A stretch of DNA of 64,000 nt from Paenibacillus maysiensis (GTDB lineage Bacteria > Bacillota > Bacilli > Paenibacillales > Paenibacillaceae). The notes under the pieces were generated by a model, which did not search any database, was not told where the DNA came from, and saw nothing but the letters and a program-made list of their open reading frames with translations. The stretch covers positions 31,720 to 95,719 of the forward strand of contig NZ_ASRY01000184.1 of the NCBI RefSeq assembly GCF_000520815.1. The letters run 5' to 3'. Below are positions 1-8,772 of this stretch, piece after piece. Positions within the stretch are counted from its first letter, which is position 1. Each line of letters starts with the position of its first letter. Both the position numbers and the translations under genes were made by a program.

Positions 1-461
1 GATGAGGAAGAACATGCTCCAGTTCTTCATCTGTAATTTGAGTAAAGTCACTGCCTTTAGGGAAAATCTCTTGAAACAAACCGTTTGCGTTCTCTGTAGA
101 TACTTGTTGCCATGAAGAGTAAGGGTCTGAAATAGAACTGAGGTGGTGGATCGCTTCGAGGCTCGCGTAACAGGCAAACTCCTTTTCCCCGAGGGGTAAG
201 TAGCCGTAACGCTTTGAAACGTTCCGGAAGAGTACTAGAAAGCGACTACGCCAAAGGTAATCTCCATGGACAAGGCCTATGAGATCTGGCACTTTTATCG
301 CGGTTTACAGACGCATCTTCAGTTTGATGAAGGTAGCTAAGCAGTTTTTACTTTTCCCACGACTGGGTATTACCTTATCCAGTTCCCAGTACGAAAGGTT
401 CCCAGGAACAAACTTCTCACGTTTCTCTGTCGGTTGTTTCCGTGTGCCTCTGTGCCCTAGC
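1..461 (-). pseudogene. IS30-family transposase remnant, runs off the left edge
   Basis: Read on the minus strand, this stretch gives recognisable pieces of the C-terminal half of an IS30-type DDE transposase: GKSKNCLATFIKLKMRL, then a stop at about 305-307, TAIKVPD, a degraded middle, EFACYASLEAI, PYSSWQQVSTENANGL and FPKGSDFTQITDEEL near position 10. The order matches the family (GRGKSK...LATFVERKTR...TENANGLLR..FPKGTDF). Frameshifts and an in-frame stop show that it is dead. Its N-terminus is missing and its 3' end lies outside the window. The family assignment is by motif recall. Confidence 0.7.
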
Positions 462-704
462 ATCTAAGGAGATACTCGTCAACACACCAGCATACAGCCA
501 GCGCTAGAGCGTCAGGCCATGGGCCATTTATTCCAGTAGGTGTCGCACTTCATAATTACAATCCGTCATATAGAAATATCCCCTTCAAGTTTACTCTTTC
601 CTCATGTGACATAAGGTTTTTTTGAGTGTCTACTTGAAAGGGATAGTACTATTTTAAGAAGTGAAGATATTTAAACATTCTTAAGTATTCTTAAGTATTA
701 TCTA

Positions 705-1427
705 TTAGCATCCATCGAAATAAATGATAATGGCATTAGCTATAATATAATATTTAGTTCTATATCTGCGAGCGCAGTTCTCGAGAATCCCATCGCATTC
801 GCAGTTACCTTCACCAAAATTTTCCCAGCAACGATCATGTGCTACGCAACATTCATCTAATTCGTTAATGGGGGCGCCCCCACCTCTAGCCATGTTGTAT
901 CCACAGTTTTTACCACAATGCTGATAACCACCAGGAGCACAAAACTCCGTAGGATCCCAAGCAGTAGTAATTTTACTGTTAGTTTCTCCGGGGGTGTATG
1001 TCTCGTCATGAAAAGGTGGAGTTTCCACATCTACGTCTAGATCAACTCCATCATAAGGTGAATTAGTGACGTGAGTGCTCCCTTTTTTCACATCTAACTG
1101 TTTCAATTCGTTCCCCTCTAAAATATCTACACCAAGGGAGTAAGTAACTTCTGTACTATCAATTTCATTATAACCAAAGGCATGAAATACAAGTTTCTTA
1201 TCTTCACTAATGAAATAAATCATTTTCCCTACATTTAATTTTTTGTTTGTTGTATATAAGTCACTCACAAAAGTAGCTTTGATTTTTAGGTTTTCAAGAG
1301 AAAATTTCGAATACTCTGTATCAATTAATTTTGAAATTTTCTTATAATCAGGGCTATTTGTAAGCTTTGATAAAAAATCGGTTGTTTCGATTATTGTCAT
1401 AGGTCGACCATTAATTATATTCATCAT
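705..1427 (-). CDS. phospholipase A2-like domain protein, probable effector
   Basis: A 240-residue protein with a phospholipase A2 signature in its last 80 residues. A glycine-rich segment reading ARGGGAPINELDECC fits the calcium loop and is followed by CCVAHDRC, the catalytic-helix pattern (CCxxHDxC) of secreted PLA2 enzymes with the His-Asp pair. At least ten cysteines cluster there. The first 150 residues match nothing I recognise and there is no signal peptide or membrane segment, so export would need another route. A GTG at 1439 is in frame but overlaps the ribosome site; ATG at 1427 or 1424, 10-13 bases after AGAGGAG, is the likelier start. It lies 69 bases downstream of the cysteine-rich peptide gene on the same strand. 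Lipolytic activity is inferred from the motif only. Confidence 0.7.
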   Translation of the reverse strand: MMNIINGRPMTIIETTDFLSKLTNSPDYKKISKLIDTEYSKFSLENLKIKATFVSDLYTTNKKLNVGKMIYFISEDKKLVFHAFGYNEIDSTEVTYSLGVDILEGNELKQLDVKKGSTHVTNSPYDGVDLDVDVETPPFHDETYTPGETNSKITTAWDPTEFCAPGGYQHCGKNCGYNMARGGGAPINELDECCVAHDRCWENFGEGNCECDGILENCARRYRTKYYIIANAIIIYFDGC

Positions 1428-1496
1428 AACTATATACACTCCTCTAAATTTGAAATATAAAGCGGATAACGCACAAATCTTATCAAAAGCTAATCA

Positions 1497-1676
1497 TTAA
1501 GATGAACAGCCACATGAATAAAAGACCGGATTGTTCTTAAATATGCCGCGATATGTTGCTGGGCAGTCAGGTCCGAAGCCACAGCATTTAGGCAGTTGGT
1601 AACAGCCAATTTCCGCTTGAATCTGCACTTGCTCTTGCTGGGAAGCATTTGTTTGAGTAGTTTTCTTTTCATTCAT
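1497..1676 (-). CDS. 59-residue cysteine-rich peptide, bacteriocin- or toxin-like
   Basis: A short ORF with a strong ribosome site (AAAGGAG, 9 bases before ATG) encodes 59 residues. The first 22 are polar and rich in Gln, Thr and Glu (MNEKKTTQTNASQQEQ...). The rest is compact, with six cysteines at 25, 31, 32, 38, 55 and 57 in the order C-CC-C-C-C. Segments such as CYQLPKCCGFGPDC and YSCGCSS suggest a disulfide-linked or modified mature peptide after a leader, as in small bacteriocins. No modification enzyme or exporter lies next to it. The gene precedes the PLA2-like gene on the same strand and probably shares its transcript. I do not recognise the family. An overlapping reading frame (MKRKLLK...) lacks a comparable ribosome site. 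Confidence 0.6.
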   Translation of the reverse strand: MNEKKTTQTNASQQEQVQIQAEIGCYQLPKCCGFGPDCPATYRGIFKNNPVFYSCGCSS

Positions 1677-1914
1677 AATTTAATTTCTCCTTTCGATTTA
1701 ATTTGTTACAACTATAAAAGTGAGTTATGTACTAGATATAACAACCCAATATTTATTATTTTAAGACAAATGGAATTCGGTTTTTTTGAGATGAATTTCA
1801 AAACATTGTTATTTATCGTTTTCCTTCTCCCTTTATTAAAGCTGCATACATGAAATGCCCATATTCTGAAATACTGGAACTAATCTTTGCATGCATCAAT
1901 ACCGCTTCCAGTGC

Positions 1915-2345
1915 CCGGTTGCAAAGATGTTCGCATGGTTCGATGTCTCCCGAAGTGGTTACTATGCCTAGCTGCAGAACTGATCCTCTCAAAGTGAGCT
2001 AAGCAGCTGGGTATGAAATCCAGCAGATTGTGGGCTTCCAAATGGGGTCCAGAATGACAAAGGAACCGGTCCTTTTAGCATTAGAGCGTGCTTACCAGGC
2101 TCACCGTCCTGCCAGTGAAGTTCTGCGCCATTCGGATCGCGGCAGTCAGTATGCAGCTCAGGAAAACCAGAAAAAGCTTGTGGAATACGGCATGGCATGA
2201 AAGGCAGCATGAGCCGAAAAAGGAATTGTTATGACAAATGTCTGCATTGAACGTTTCACAGCATTTAAAAAAAGGAACTCGTGTATTTGGAGCATTTCAA
2301 AACGAGAGAGGAATATATAAGTTTTACTTGGAGTTCTACTGCTTG
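1915..2345 (+). pseudogene. IS3-family (IS150-like) transposase OrfB remnant
   Basis: Pieces of an IS3-type integrase appear in order on the plus strand but in changing frames. They are FDVSRSGYYA near 1930, HSDRGSQYAAQENQKKLVEY near 2130-2190, SMSRKRNCYDKCLH, then a stop, TFHSI, another stop and KKELVYLEHFKTREEY near 2320. These correspond to the family segments GVSRSGYY, HSDRGSQY and SRKGNCYDNA..ESFHS..KKE. The central catalytic part is deleted and several stops are present, so the element cannot be active. The 260 bases downstream to the protease gene are AT-rich and show no gene. Confidence 0.75.
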
Positions 2346-2613
2346 AGGGAGGGAGTTCCTAACAAGTAATGACGCTTTTTCTTGGAAGCCACTATTTCAA
2401 TAGTAAATCAAACGCGGAAGTGTTCTAACGTCTTACGTCCGGAGTGTATAACTTGAACTTAAAACATGCCTAGAGATTTTTAAAAAATCGTGTAATTGAG
2501 AGCAACTCATGAACTGATTCTCTTGTATGAATGTAATTATAGCTATATTTCACACTAATCAGGTCATGAGTCGTTTTTTCTTTCAGGCGATAAGTTTTTA
2601 ATTTTAGATCAAT

Positions 2614-3537
2614 TTATCCAAAGCTCTTTAACAAATTCAGCATTCCGTTTCCTTCTATAGCTGGATTTCCAAAGAGCAGCGAACTGCTTTTAATTAATTG
2701 AGCATAAATTTCTGGTTCAGTAAGATCCCTTTTGAATAGGATTCTGCCTTCTTCGATGATCAATGCTAATGCACCAGCAACGAAAGGGACTGCCATAGAT
2801 GTACCACTAAAAGAAGCATATTTATTATTAAGGAATGTGGAATATATGTCTTCACCCGGAGCGACAATGTCAAGTTGTTCGTTTTTGTTGGAAAATTTTG
2901 AAATTAATTTTGTTGCTCCGATAGACCCAACTTCTATCACTTCATTGTAAGCACCGGGATATCTATATTCCCGATCACTCTCCCCATTTCCATCATTTCC
3001 GGAAGCAACGACTATAGACAAGCCATGTCCCACTGCATAGCGGATAGCATCATGCAGAAGAGGATTGTCTTTTTTGGTACCCAAAGACATTGTCATAATG
3101 TTAACTCTTTCTCCGTTGGGCCCTCTCCATAATATTGCGTAGTAAATAGCCTCAATTAAATTATTAATATCTCCATCTCCGTCATTGGTTAACGTTTTTA
3201 AAATGAGAATGCTGGCTCGTGGGGCAACTCCAATGTTAACTTTTTTATTGTTAGCTGCAATAATTCCTGCAACATGAGTCCCATGTCCATTGCCATCCTG
3301 ATAGTTATGCGGATCATTGTCATAGTTTGAAGTGAAATTTCTTCCACCAATGATGTTGTTTTGTAGATCTTCATGCTTCATATCTATCCCGGTATCCAAT
3401 ACAGCAATGACAACATTAGATCCAAAAATATTTCGCTTCCAAATCTGTTCAGCATGAATTATTTCTAAACCCTTGTTTTCTTTGTTTGTAGCAGTTTTGA
3501 TGTTATAGTTTGGTAATCCTATCGATTGTATTTTCAC
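2614..3537 (-). CDS. isp: intracellular subtilisin-like serine protease (S8)
   Basis: A 307-residue subtilase with all three catalytic motifs: Asp in AVLDTGID (about 48), His in GHGTHVAGI (about 86) and Ser in FSGTSMAVPFVAGALAL (about 245). There is no signal peptide and no long prodomain; only about 30 residues precede the catalytic fold. This is the layout of the Bacillus intracellular serine proteases (Isp), whose length (about 320) and internal segments (YNEVIEVGSIGA, LDIVAPGEDIYST) match well. Isp enzymes act in the cytoplasm, late in growth and during sporulation. The gene stands alone between two transposase remnants. It is not obviously tied to the peptide/PLA2 operon, although maturation of that peptide would be a conceivable role. 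Confidence 0.88.
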   Translation of the reverse strand: MKIQSIGLPNYNIKTATNKENKGLEIIHAEQIWKRNIFGSNVVIAVLDTGIDMKHEDLQNNIIGGRNFTSNYDNDPHNYQDGNGHGTHVAGIIAANNKKVNIGVAPRASILILKTLTNDGDGDINNLIEAIYYAILWRGPNGERVNIMTMSLGTKKDNPLLHDAIRYAVGHGLSIVVASGNDGNGESDREYRYPGAYNEVIEVGSIGATKLISKFSNKNEQLDIVAPGEDIYSTFLNNKYASFSGTSMAVPFVAGALALIIEEGRILFKRDLTEPEIYAQLIKSSSLLFGNPAIEGNGMLNLLKSFG

Positions 3538-3689
3538 TCTATCTCACATCCATTCTCTTTTGTTAATTAAGAAAGTGTCAGTGATATTAAAAAATACAAC
3601 TCGAAGTCAAATAGTCGATGTCCCGTAATGGCAACTGCTAGGATAATGCTCAATGGATACTAAAAAAGATGACTCCTGATGAATTCGAG

Positions 3690-4221
3690 GTCACTGAAAA
3701 ACTCGTAGTTTGACGGAGTAGTTAAATGCATGAAACATCAGCTTCAATATTCTCTTCAGGTTTACAGTAAAGATCGCCATTGCACCTTGTAACTGCATGC
3801 CAATAAGACCCGAAGATGACGCTACATCATACCCGTGTCTGTGTTTGAGTTCACTGTTTGCTTTTAATAATGCCCTTTTCCAATGCAATTTCAACGGTTT
3901 TGCCCACGAGCATGTCAAGTAAATTCAAGTCTTTCAGTCGCAGCGTCCGAAACTTGGTTAACGAGCTGGCGTCAATCACTGGATCTTCAGGTGCCATATC
4001 AAGAAAGTATTTAAACGAGATGTCTACTTCGAACGTTCGACGATGTCCATGTCGGACAGTTCAAAAATCGCCTTCAAAAGTAAGTACTTGAACATTCGAA
4101 TCGGGTCGATCGCATTTCGGCCGTTGTTCAGACAGTACCGCTCTTTCAGTTCTTCATAAACAAAAGAGAAGTCAACCAGTTCGTTGATTTGTCGTAACAT
4201 ATTGTCTTTCGGCACTACCAA
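3690..4221 (-). pseudogene. IS1182-family transposase remnant
   Basis: The upstream part (about 4024-4221) encodes the conserved N-terminus of IS1182-type transposases: LRQINELVDFSFVYEELKE, NGRNAIDPIRMFKYLLLKAI and LSDMDIVERS. A second part (about 3690-3850) encodes their C-terminus, ELKHRHGYDVASSSGLIGM followed by QGAMAIFTVNLKRILKLM. The DDE core between them is mostly missing and the frames do not join. This is an internally deleted relic. It sits directly beside the broken alpha-glucuronidase gene, which suggests that its insertion caused that truncation. Confidence 0.8.
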
Positions 4222-4274
4222 GTTATAAAGTTACAAATAAGAGCTTAAAGAGTCATAGATTCTTGTTTTTGAAT

Positions 4275-4648
4275 CATCTCATTCACCTACCGTGCGAAGC
4301 TGAATATGCCGGATCTGGCATCTCTATCCTGCGAATTCGGTAGCCTTCTGCGCTCACTTCTGCCTGTTCCTCTGCGCTAAATCGTTCTGCGACTCATGGA
4401 TGCTTTTGGAACGTACCCAGCGCAATGAATGGAGCATTCACAGGAACGGCACTGATCTTCGGCTGCTGTCCGATCATGGAGGTTAATCCGTGCTGAAGCT
4501 CACTCGCAGCCGTCTGAAGCACTTCATCTGTCTTATGAACCACGATGGCCTTGCACCAAGCGGGCAGCTTTTCCACCTTACTATTGCGGCGATAATGCAG
4601 CCAAGCGTCATAGCCGCTCTCTTTTGGCATATCCCTACGCTTGCTCAT
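4275..4648 (-). pseudogene. GH67 alpha-glucuronidase, N-terminal fragment
   Basis: The first 84 codons resemble the N-terminus of GH67 alpha-glucuronidases: ESGYDAWLHYRR, a segment on the Rossmann-like N-domain (AIVVHKTDEVLQTAASELQ), and FIALGTF. After a stop near 4394 the frame continues as VSAEGYRIRRI, another family segment, and then decays into the IS1182 remnant. The full enzyme is about 690 residues, so over 80% is gone. GH67 enzymes remove 4-O-methylglucuronic acid from xylo-oligosaccharides, which fits the GH52 xylosidase 35 bases downstream: the two probably formed one xylan operon. The start at 4648 has a good ribosome site (AAGGAGG). Confidence 0.65.
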
Positions 4649-4683
4649 ATTCCAGCCTCCTTTTAGGCAGGTGAAGATTAGTC

Positions 4684-6885
4684 TCAGGCATGCTGCTCCT
4701 GGTCCTGACTCATATGCTGAGGGAGTGTCAGACGGTTGCCCTTGCCTTCATATAGCCACAAAATAGCGGTGACTCCGCGCGGGTAATATTTGCTGCCGTG
4801 GGCAATACCGGAGAGCATTTGGTCGCTCCAGCACCAATAGGATTCTTCAGGGTGAAGGAGCCATGAGACGTGGGCAGCATCCGCAGCCTGCCCAGCTTCC
4901 TCCCAAGGCAGCTCCAGCAGCTCACGGGCAATGAACTGCGACAGGTAGATTTTACTCAGCCAGGAGTTGTTACTGGTGGAGGACAGCTTCCAACCCCCGT
5001 TATCGAACAGGCAGACACCTGGTACCAGTACGGTTTCCAAATGACGTCGCAACGCTTGCATATACCCGCCAAATCGCCCATCGAGCTTAAGTGCCTTCTC
5101 ACATCCTGTAAAGTAGGGGAAGATCAGCCCCTCGATGGCAGGGACAATCTGTGAATCATTGCCCTCCTGAATGACAGCAGGAATATAGCCCTTATCTGTC
5201 ATCTGTGCCGTGATCGCTGCTGCGCATTTGTCCGCCTGGGAGCCAGCTTCCCGTGAAAGGGTATCGAGTCCTTCCGAGGCAAAAAGCTTCTCCAGCGCAA
5301 TATATACCGCCCAGCATTTGCTGCCCAAATAGATGTTGTTGCGGGACTGCCCCAAGGAAACGTCCAGACTATCGTAGGTTGTAATTTCCGCGCCCCCCTG
5401 AGTTCTGGTGCTGTCCAAGCCCATTAAGCCGTTTCGGCGCGACGGATCAGGGTGATCCCGTTGTAACATGCTGGCGAAGCATTCACGCAAAACGGGCAGC
5501 ATACGTGTCGTAAACGCTCGATCCTGTGTCTGTTGGATATATACCGTGGCGCAGCATAGCCAGTTTACCAGCTCCTCGTGGCTCATGTAGGAGAAGCAGT
5601 CGTCAATCCCTGCCAGCTCATACGCGGAGTACCCCGGACGGGAAAATACATTAGCTACGCCCATATCATGCGTAAACGTGATGCCGCCCGGATAGGTCTG
5701 TTCCTCTGTCGGGAATCGTACCTCATCGCGGTAGCTGTACCGTTTTACAAACCACTCCAGTTCGTTGCGTACCGTCCACGGGTTCAAAATCAACTCAAAG
5801 TAAAGCTGATCTGCCGTTAAATCGAGCGTATTCATCATCCGATATTCGCCTTCATTGACGATCCAGATGGGTTCTCCATCCGCTTGCTGACTGAGTAATT
5901 GGGTACTGCCGTAGTAGCTGTGGATCGCCTGTGAGAGCATAAATTCCTGATCCTTGCTCAAGTCTGCCGACTCGATCCAGTGATTCGCCTGGATACAGGA
6001 TGCCTTCAGGGCTGTAAAATGCTCCAAAGCATAACCTGCCACGTCTTCAATATCCGTGAACAGCCGGGTGTAGTAATACGCTGTGTCGATACCTGTAGTG
6101 ACGATGCCGCCCCGGTAAAAACAGACCGCAAAGGCATACGTGCGCTTCTCGCCTGCGGGAACGTCCATCAGGAGCGCAGCCGTCCCACCTAGACCGAAGG
6201 ATAAGTTCTCGGCAATCGACTCCCCGAGCAGCTTCTCCAGTGTAAATCCGCAGGCAGGTACCGCTTCACTGCTGTTAGTCACAATTGCAGTGCTGCGCCC
6301 TTGCCCGATGCCCGTGATTTTTCCCAACGTTCCAACATTCAACCCCACAGCTTCCCCGCGCGGGTCCTCGCCTACAATGCGCATACTGCTGTACGGATCA
6401 CTGCCCTGATAGCCGAAAAAAGCTTTCCGTGCAGCCGTTCCCTGCGTGTTATCGACCATCAGCTCGGCAAATACCGCCGGAACCAACGCTGACCGCAGCT
6501 CATCTATACCCGCTTTCCCCGGTTCTGGAACCGGACGGACAGGAGAATACAGCCGGAACGTCAAATCTCCAGCGCTCCATATATCTGTGCCAGCTTTTAG
6601 CTCACGGGTAATGTTTTGATCGGCAAAGGGAACAAGCTGTGGCTCCGTTCGTTTATCCTTTTTCTCCACATCGTATCGGGCGCTTTCGTCCTGTGCGGCT
6701 GCAAAAAAGGGGAGCGCCTCATAGACCTCGCCGTCTCTGGATTGCAGCCCGATATATACATTTTCATCCGCGGGCTTGCCTAGCTCCAAGCCGAGTCCAC
6801 CCCGATTACCCTTGAACCCGAGCGTAAAGCTGGAAAAGGCACCGATAGGTGAGTGTTGCGTGTTATAAAATATATTTTTCGGCAT
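4684..6885 (-). CDS. xynB: beta-xylosidase, GH52
   Basis: A 733-residue protein that aligns from memory along its full length with GH52 beta-xylosidases such as Geobacillus XynB2 (about 705 residues). Shared segments include HSPIGAFSSFTLGFKG at the N-terminus, WIVNEGEYRMMNTLDLT with the probable nucleophile Glu345, and GLDSTRTQGGAEITTYDSLD (about 489-509), which carries the general-acid aspartate. No signal peptide is present, so it acts in the cytoplasm, releasing xylose from imported xylo-oligosaccharides. It is transcribed away from the AraC-type regulator with about 180 bases between them. The broken GH67 gene follows at once. The start ATG at 6885 lies behind a usable ribosome site (GAAAGGGG). 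Confidence 0.95.
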   Translation of the reverse strand: MPKNIFYNTQHSPIGAFSSFTLGFKGNRGGLGLELGKPADENVYIGLQSRDGEVYEALPFFAAAQDESARYDVEKKDKRTEPQLVPFADQNITRELKAGTDIWSAGDLTFRLYSPVRPVPEPGKAGIDELRSALVPAVFAELMVDNTQGTAARKAFFGYQGSDPYSSMRIVGEDPRGEAVGLNVGTLGKITGIGQGRSTAIVTNSSEAVPACGFTLEKLLGESIAENLSFGLGGTAALLMDVPAGEKRTYAFAVCFYRGGIVTTGIDTAYYYTRLFTDIEDVAGYALEHFTALKASCIQANHWIESADLSKDQEFMLSQAIHSYYGSTQLLSQQADGEPIWIVNEGEYRMMNTLDLTADQLYFELILNPWTVRNELEWFVKRYSYRDEVRFPTEEQTYPGGITFTHDMGVANVFSRPGYSAYELAGIDDCFSYMSHEELVNWLCCATVYIQQTQDRAFTTRMLPVLRECFASMLQRDHPDPSRRNGLMGLDSTRTQGGAEITTYDSLDVSLGQSRNNIYLGSKCWAVYIALEKLFASEGLDTLSREAGSQADKCAAAITAQMTDKGYIPAVIQEGNDSQIVPAIEGLIFPYFTGCEKALKLDGRFGGYMQALRRHLETVLVPGVCLFDNGGWKLSSTSNNSWLSKIYLSQFIARELLELPWEEAGQAADAAHVSWLLHPEESYWCWSDQMLSGIAHGSKYYPRGVTAILWLYEGKGNRLTLPQHMSQDQEQHA

Positions 6886-7066
6886 ATAATGAAACCCCTT
6901 TCAATATAGAGAGTGACTTTCAGATACAAAAGTATTTTGCAGCATCCTCATATAGAGCCTAGCATGCTAAGGTTTAGGGAACCATTGTCAAATCGCTCCA
7001 TCATTTATCCAAATCGCGCTTAAAACGATATACTGGAGTAAAACCATCAACGTCAGGAGGGGAAGC

Positions 7067-8008
7067 ATGTCGTCACCACGTTTACCGAACCGCCCAGAGC
7101 CTATAGACCTTGCGGCTACTGAAGAGGAATTCTTTTTTCCCGATGTGCGAACGACGGTCAATCTGTTTGCCATCCATACGCGAAGAGTCGGAAGGGAATG
7201 GAGCTATCCGCCACATACGCATCCTCAATATGAAATTAATATCGTGCTTGCAGGAGAACAGGTGATGGTGGTGGATGGCCGCAGCTATACACAACGACAA
7301 GGTGATCTGGTGCTGCTGCGACCGGGAATTGTTCACTCCAGCCACAGCAGCGGGGAGGGCTTTACGTATTTTTGCATGCATTTCGACATTGATGACAAGC
7401 TGTTCCTCTCGTTACTGAGCCGACTGGAGCAGGTGTTGTTTCCAGCCGAAGGTGCGGTGGCGAGGCAGATTGGACCCGCGCTGGATAAGCCGCTCGAACT
7501 TTCCACACCCAATGCAGAACAAGCAGGGGATTCGGTGGCCAAGCGTATGCGGATTCAATCTGCCGTGTTCGAGCTGTTCGCTACGTTATGGGAGGCGGTA
7601 TCCAGCGAAGCGGCGCATCTGCCGGGGCGCGGATACGTGCAGGCTGAGCTTGCCCATCAGATTGCCAGCCGACTTCAAGGCAGGGTGAATCAGCATTTTG
7701 GACAAATCGACTCTGTGGAAAAGCATGATGGGATTGAGGGTATTTCATCCGAGTTGGGTATTAGCGTGTCCCATTGTAATCGTGTATTTCGTAGTGTTTT
7801 TGGTGTATCTCCCCGTGTGTATCTGTCTGGTCTTGTCCTGCACGAAGCCAAGTTGCTGTTGGCAGATCCGCAATGGACGGTGCAGCAAATTGCCGATATG
7901 CTTGGCTACGGAAACATTGCGCATTTTAGCAGGCAGTTCAAGCGCTGGTCCGGTCAGTCGCCGACATCCTACCGTAAAAGCACTGTGCAGGAAAGCCCAT
8001 CCGAATAA
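7067..8008 (+). CDS. AraC-family regulator, likely of the xylosidase gene
   Basis: A 313-residue two-domain regulator. Residues 30-110 form a cupin-type sensor (HTHPQYEINIVLAGE, GDLVLLRPGIVHSS). The last 100 residues carry two helix-turn-helix motifs (ISSELGISVSHCNRVFRSVFG and WTVQQIADMLGYGNIAHFSRQFKRW...SPTSYR) typical of AraC/XylS proteins. A good ribosome site (CAGGAGGGG) precedes ATG 7067. It is divergent from the GH52 gene and probably controls it in response to a xyloside; this rests on position only. Its leader contains the 17-mer TGGAGTAAAACCATCAA (7034-7050), which also precedes the LacI-type regulator at 26627. Confidence 0.88.
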   Translation: MSSPRLPNRPEPIDLAATEEEFFFPDVRTTVNLFAIHTRRVGREWSYPPHTHPQYEINIVLAGEQVMVVDGRSYTQRQGDLVLLRPGIVHSSHSSGEGFTYFCMHFDIDDKLFLSLLSRLEQVLFPAEGAVARQIGPALDKPLELSTPNAEQAGDSVAKRMRIQSAVFELFATLWEAVSSEAAHLPGRGYVQAELAHQIASRLQGRVNQHFGQIDSVEKHDGIEGISSELGISVSHCNRVFRSVFGVSPRVYLSGLVLHEAKLLLADPQWTVQQIADMLGYGNIAHFSRQFKRWSGQSPTSYRKSTVQESPSE

Positions 8009-8120
8009 AAATATGTGTGATCATGAAATGGTTACGATATAATCCCTTTAAAAGGTGGCTATACGCTGATCTAATCCAAGCCACACGCAATCAACAGGTA
8101 GGAAACCTATTTTCTAAACA

Positions 8121-8160
8121 AAAACCGGTCTAACACGTATGCATCGTGTTAGCCGGTTTT
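8121..8160 (+). terminator. rho-independent terminator
   Basis: Arms AAAACCGG-T-CTAACACG and CGTGTTAG-CCGGTTTT pair around a 7-base loop and end in a short T run. It probably ends the araC-type transcript. The remaining 320 bases up to the Lrp gene show only a weakly supported promoter region. Confidence 0.8.
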
Positions 8161-8328
8161 CTTTGGCTATAGGGTATCAAGTCCTTCTCTAAAGCAGTTC
8201 TCTTTACCGTCACAGTTTTACATGGTAATATTCGATTGTTGGATATAATTCAAAGTCATTGTCTGAATAGATGATAAAAAATAAAGCATATATGCAATAT
8301 AGCCTTGTATTTAAGGAGTGGATTACCT

Positions 8329-8772
8329 ATGGACCAAGTGGATCATAAAATTTTGTTATGTCTACAAAGCCAGGCACGCATCTCTATGACCGAGCTGGGC
8401 AAGGAGGTTGGACTTTCCCAGCCCGCTGTCACGGAAAGAGTAAGGCGCATGGAGGATAAAGGCATTATCACTGGATATCGTGCCATGGTTTCACATGAGA
8501 AAGTCGGAAAGCCGATCATGGCACATGTGCTTGTGCACACGAATCAATGCAACTCATTTGTTGAGTTCTGTCAATCTGCGCCTGAAGTCATTGAGTGCCA
8601 TCGAATTAGCGGCGAGCAAAATTATCTACTTAAGGTTATGGCCGAATCCATGCTTAAGCTGGAGCAATTCGGGGATGAGTGCGGAAAGCACGGTCACTCT
8701 ACCACGTTAATCGTCCTGTCCTCGCCTGTAGAGCATAAACATGTAACTCCCGCTTTATTAGACCCTATTTGA
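8329..8772 (+). CDS. Lrp/AsnC-family transcriptional regulator
   Basis: A 147-residue protein with the N-terminal winged HTH of the Lrp family (MDQVDHKILLCLQSQARIS, then LGKEVGLSQPAVTERVRRME) and a C-terminal RAM-type sensing domain (APEVIECHRISGEQNYLLKV). Start ATG 8329 is chosen because AAGGAG lies 10 bases upstream; a longer frame from 8305 has no ribosome site. Family members sense amino acids or related ligands as octamers. The stop overlaps the 3' end of the convergent serine hydrolase by 15 bases. The target is unknown. Confidence 0.9.
   Translation: MDQVDHKILLCLQSQARISMTELGKEVGLSQPAVTERVRRMEDKGIITGYRAMVSHEKVGKPIMAHVLVHTNQCNSFVEFCQSAPEVIECHRISGEQNYLLKVMAESMLKLEQFGDECGKHGHSTTLIVLSSPVEHKHVTPALLDPI

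Noticed and set aside
279..467. A 62-codon plus-strand ORF near the left edge
   Set aside because: It runs antisense to the IS30 transposase remnant, has no ribosome site, and its sequence resembles nothing known.
1490..1672. Alternative minus-strand frame starting MKRKLLKQ over the cysteine-rich peptide
   Set aside because: The ribosome site is better placed for the ATG four bases upstream in another frame, and that frame has the structured cysteine pattern.
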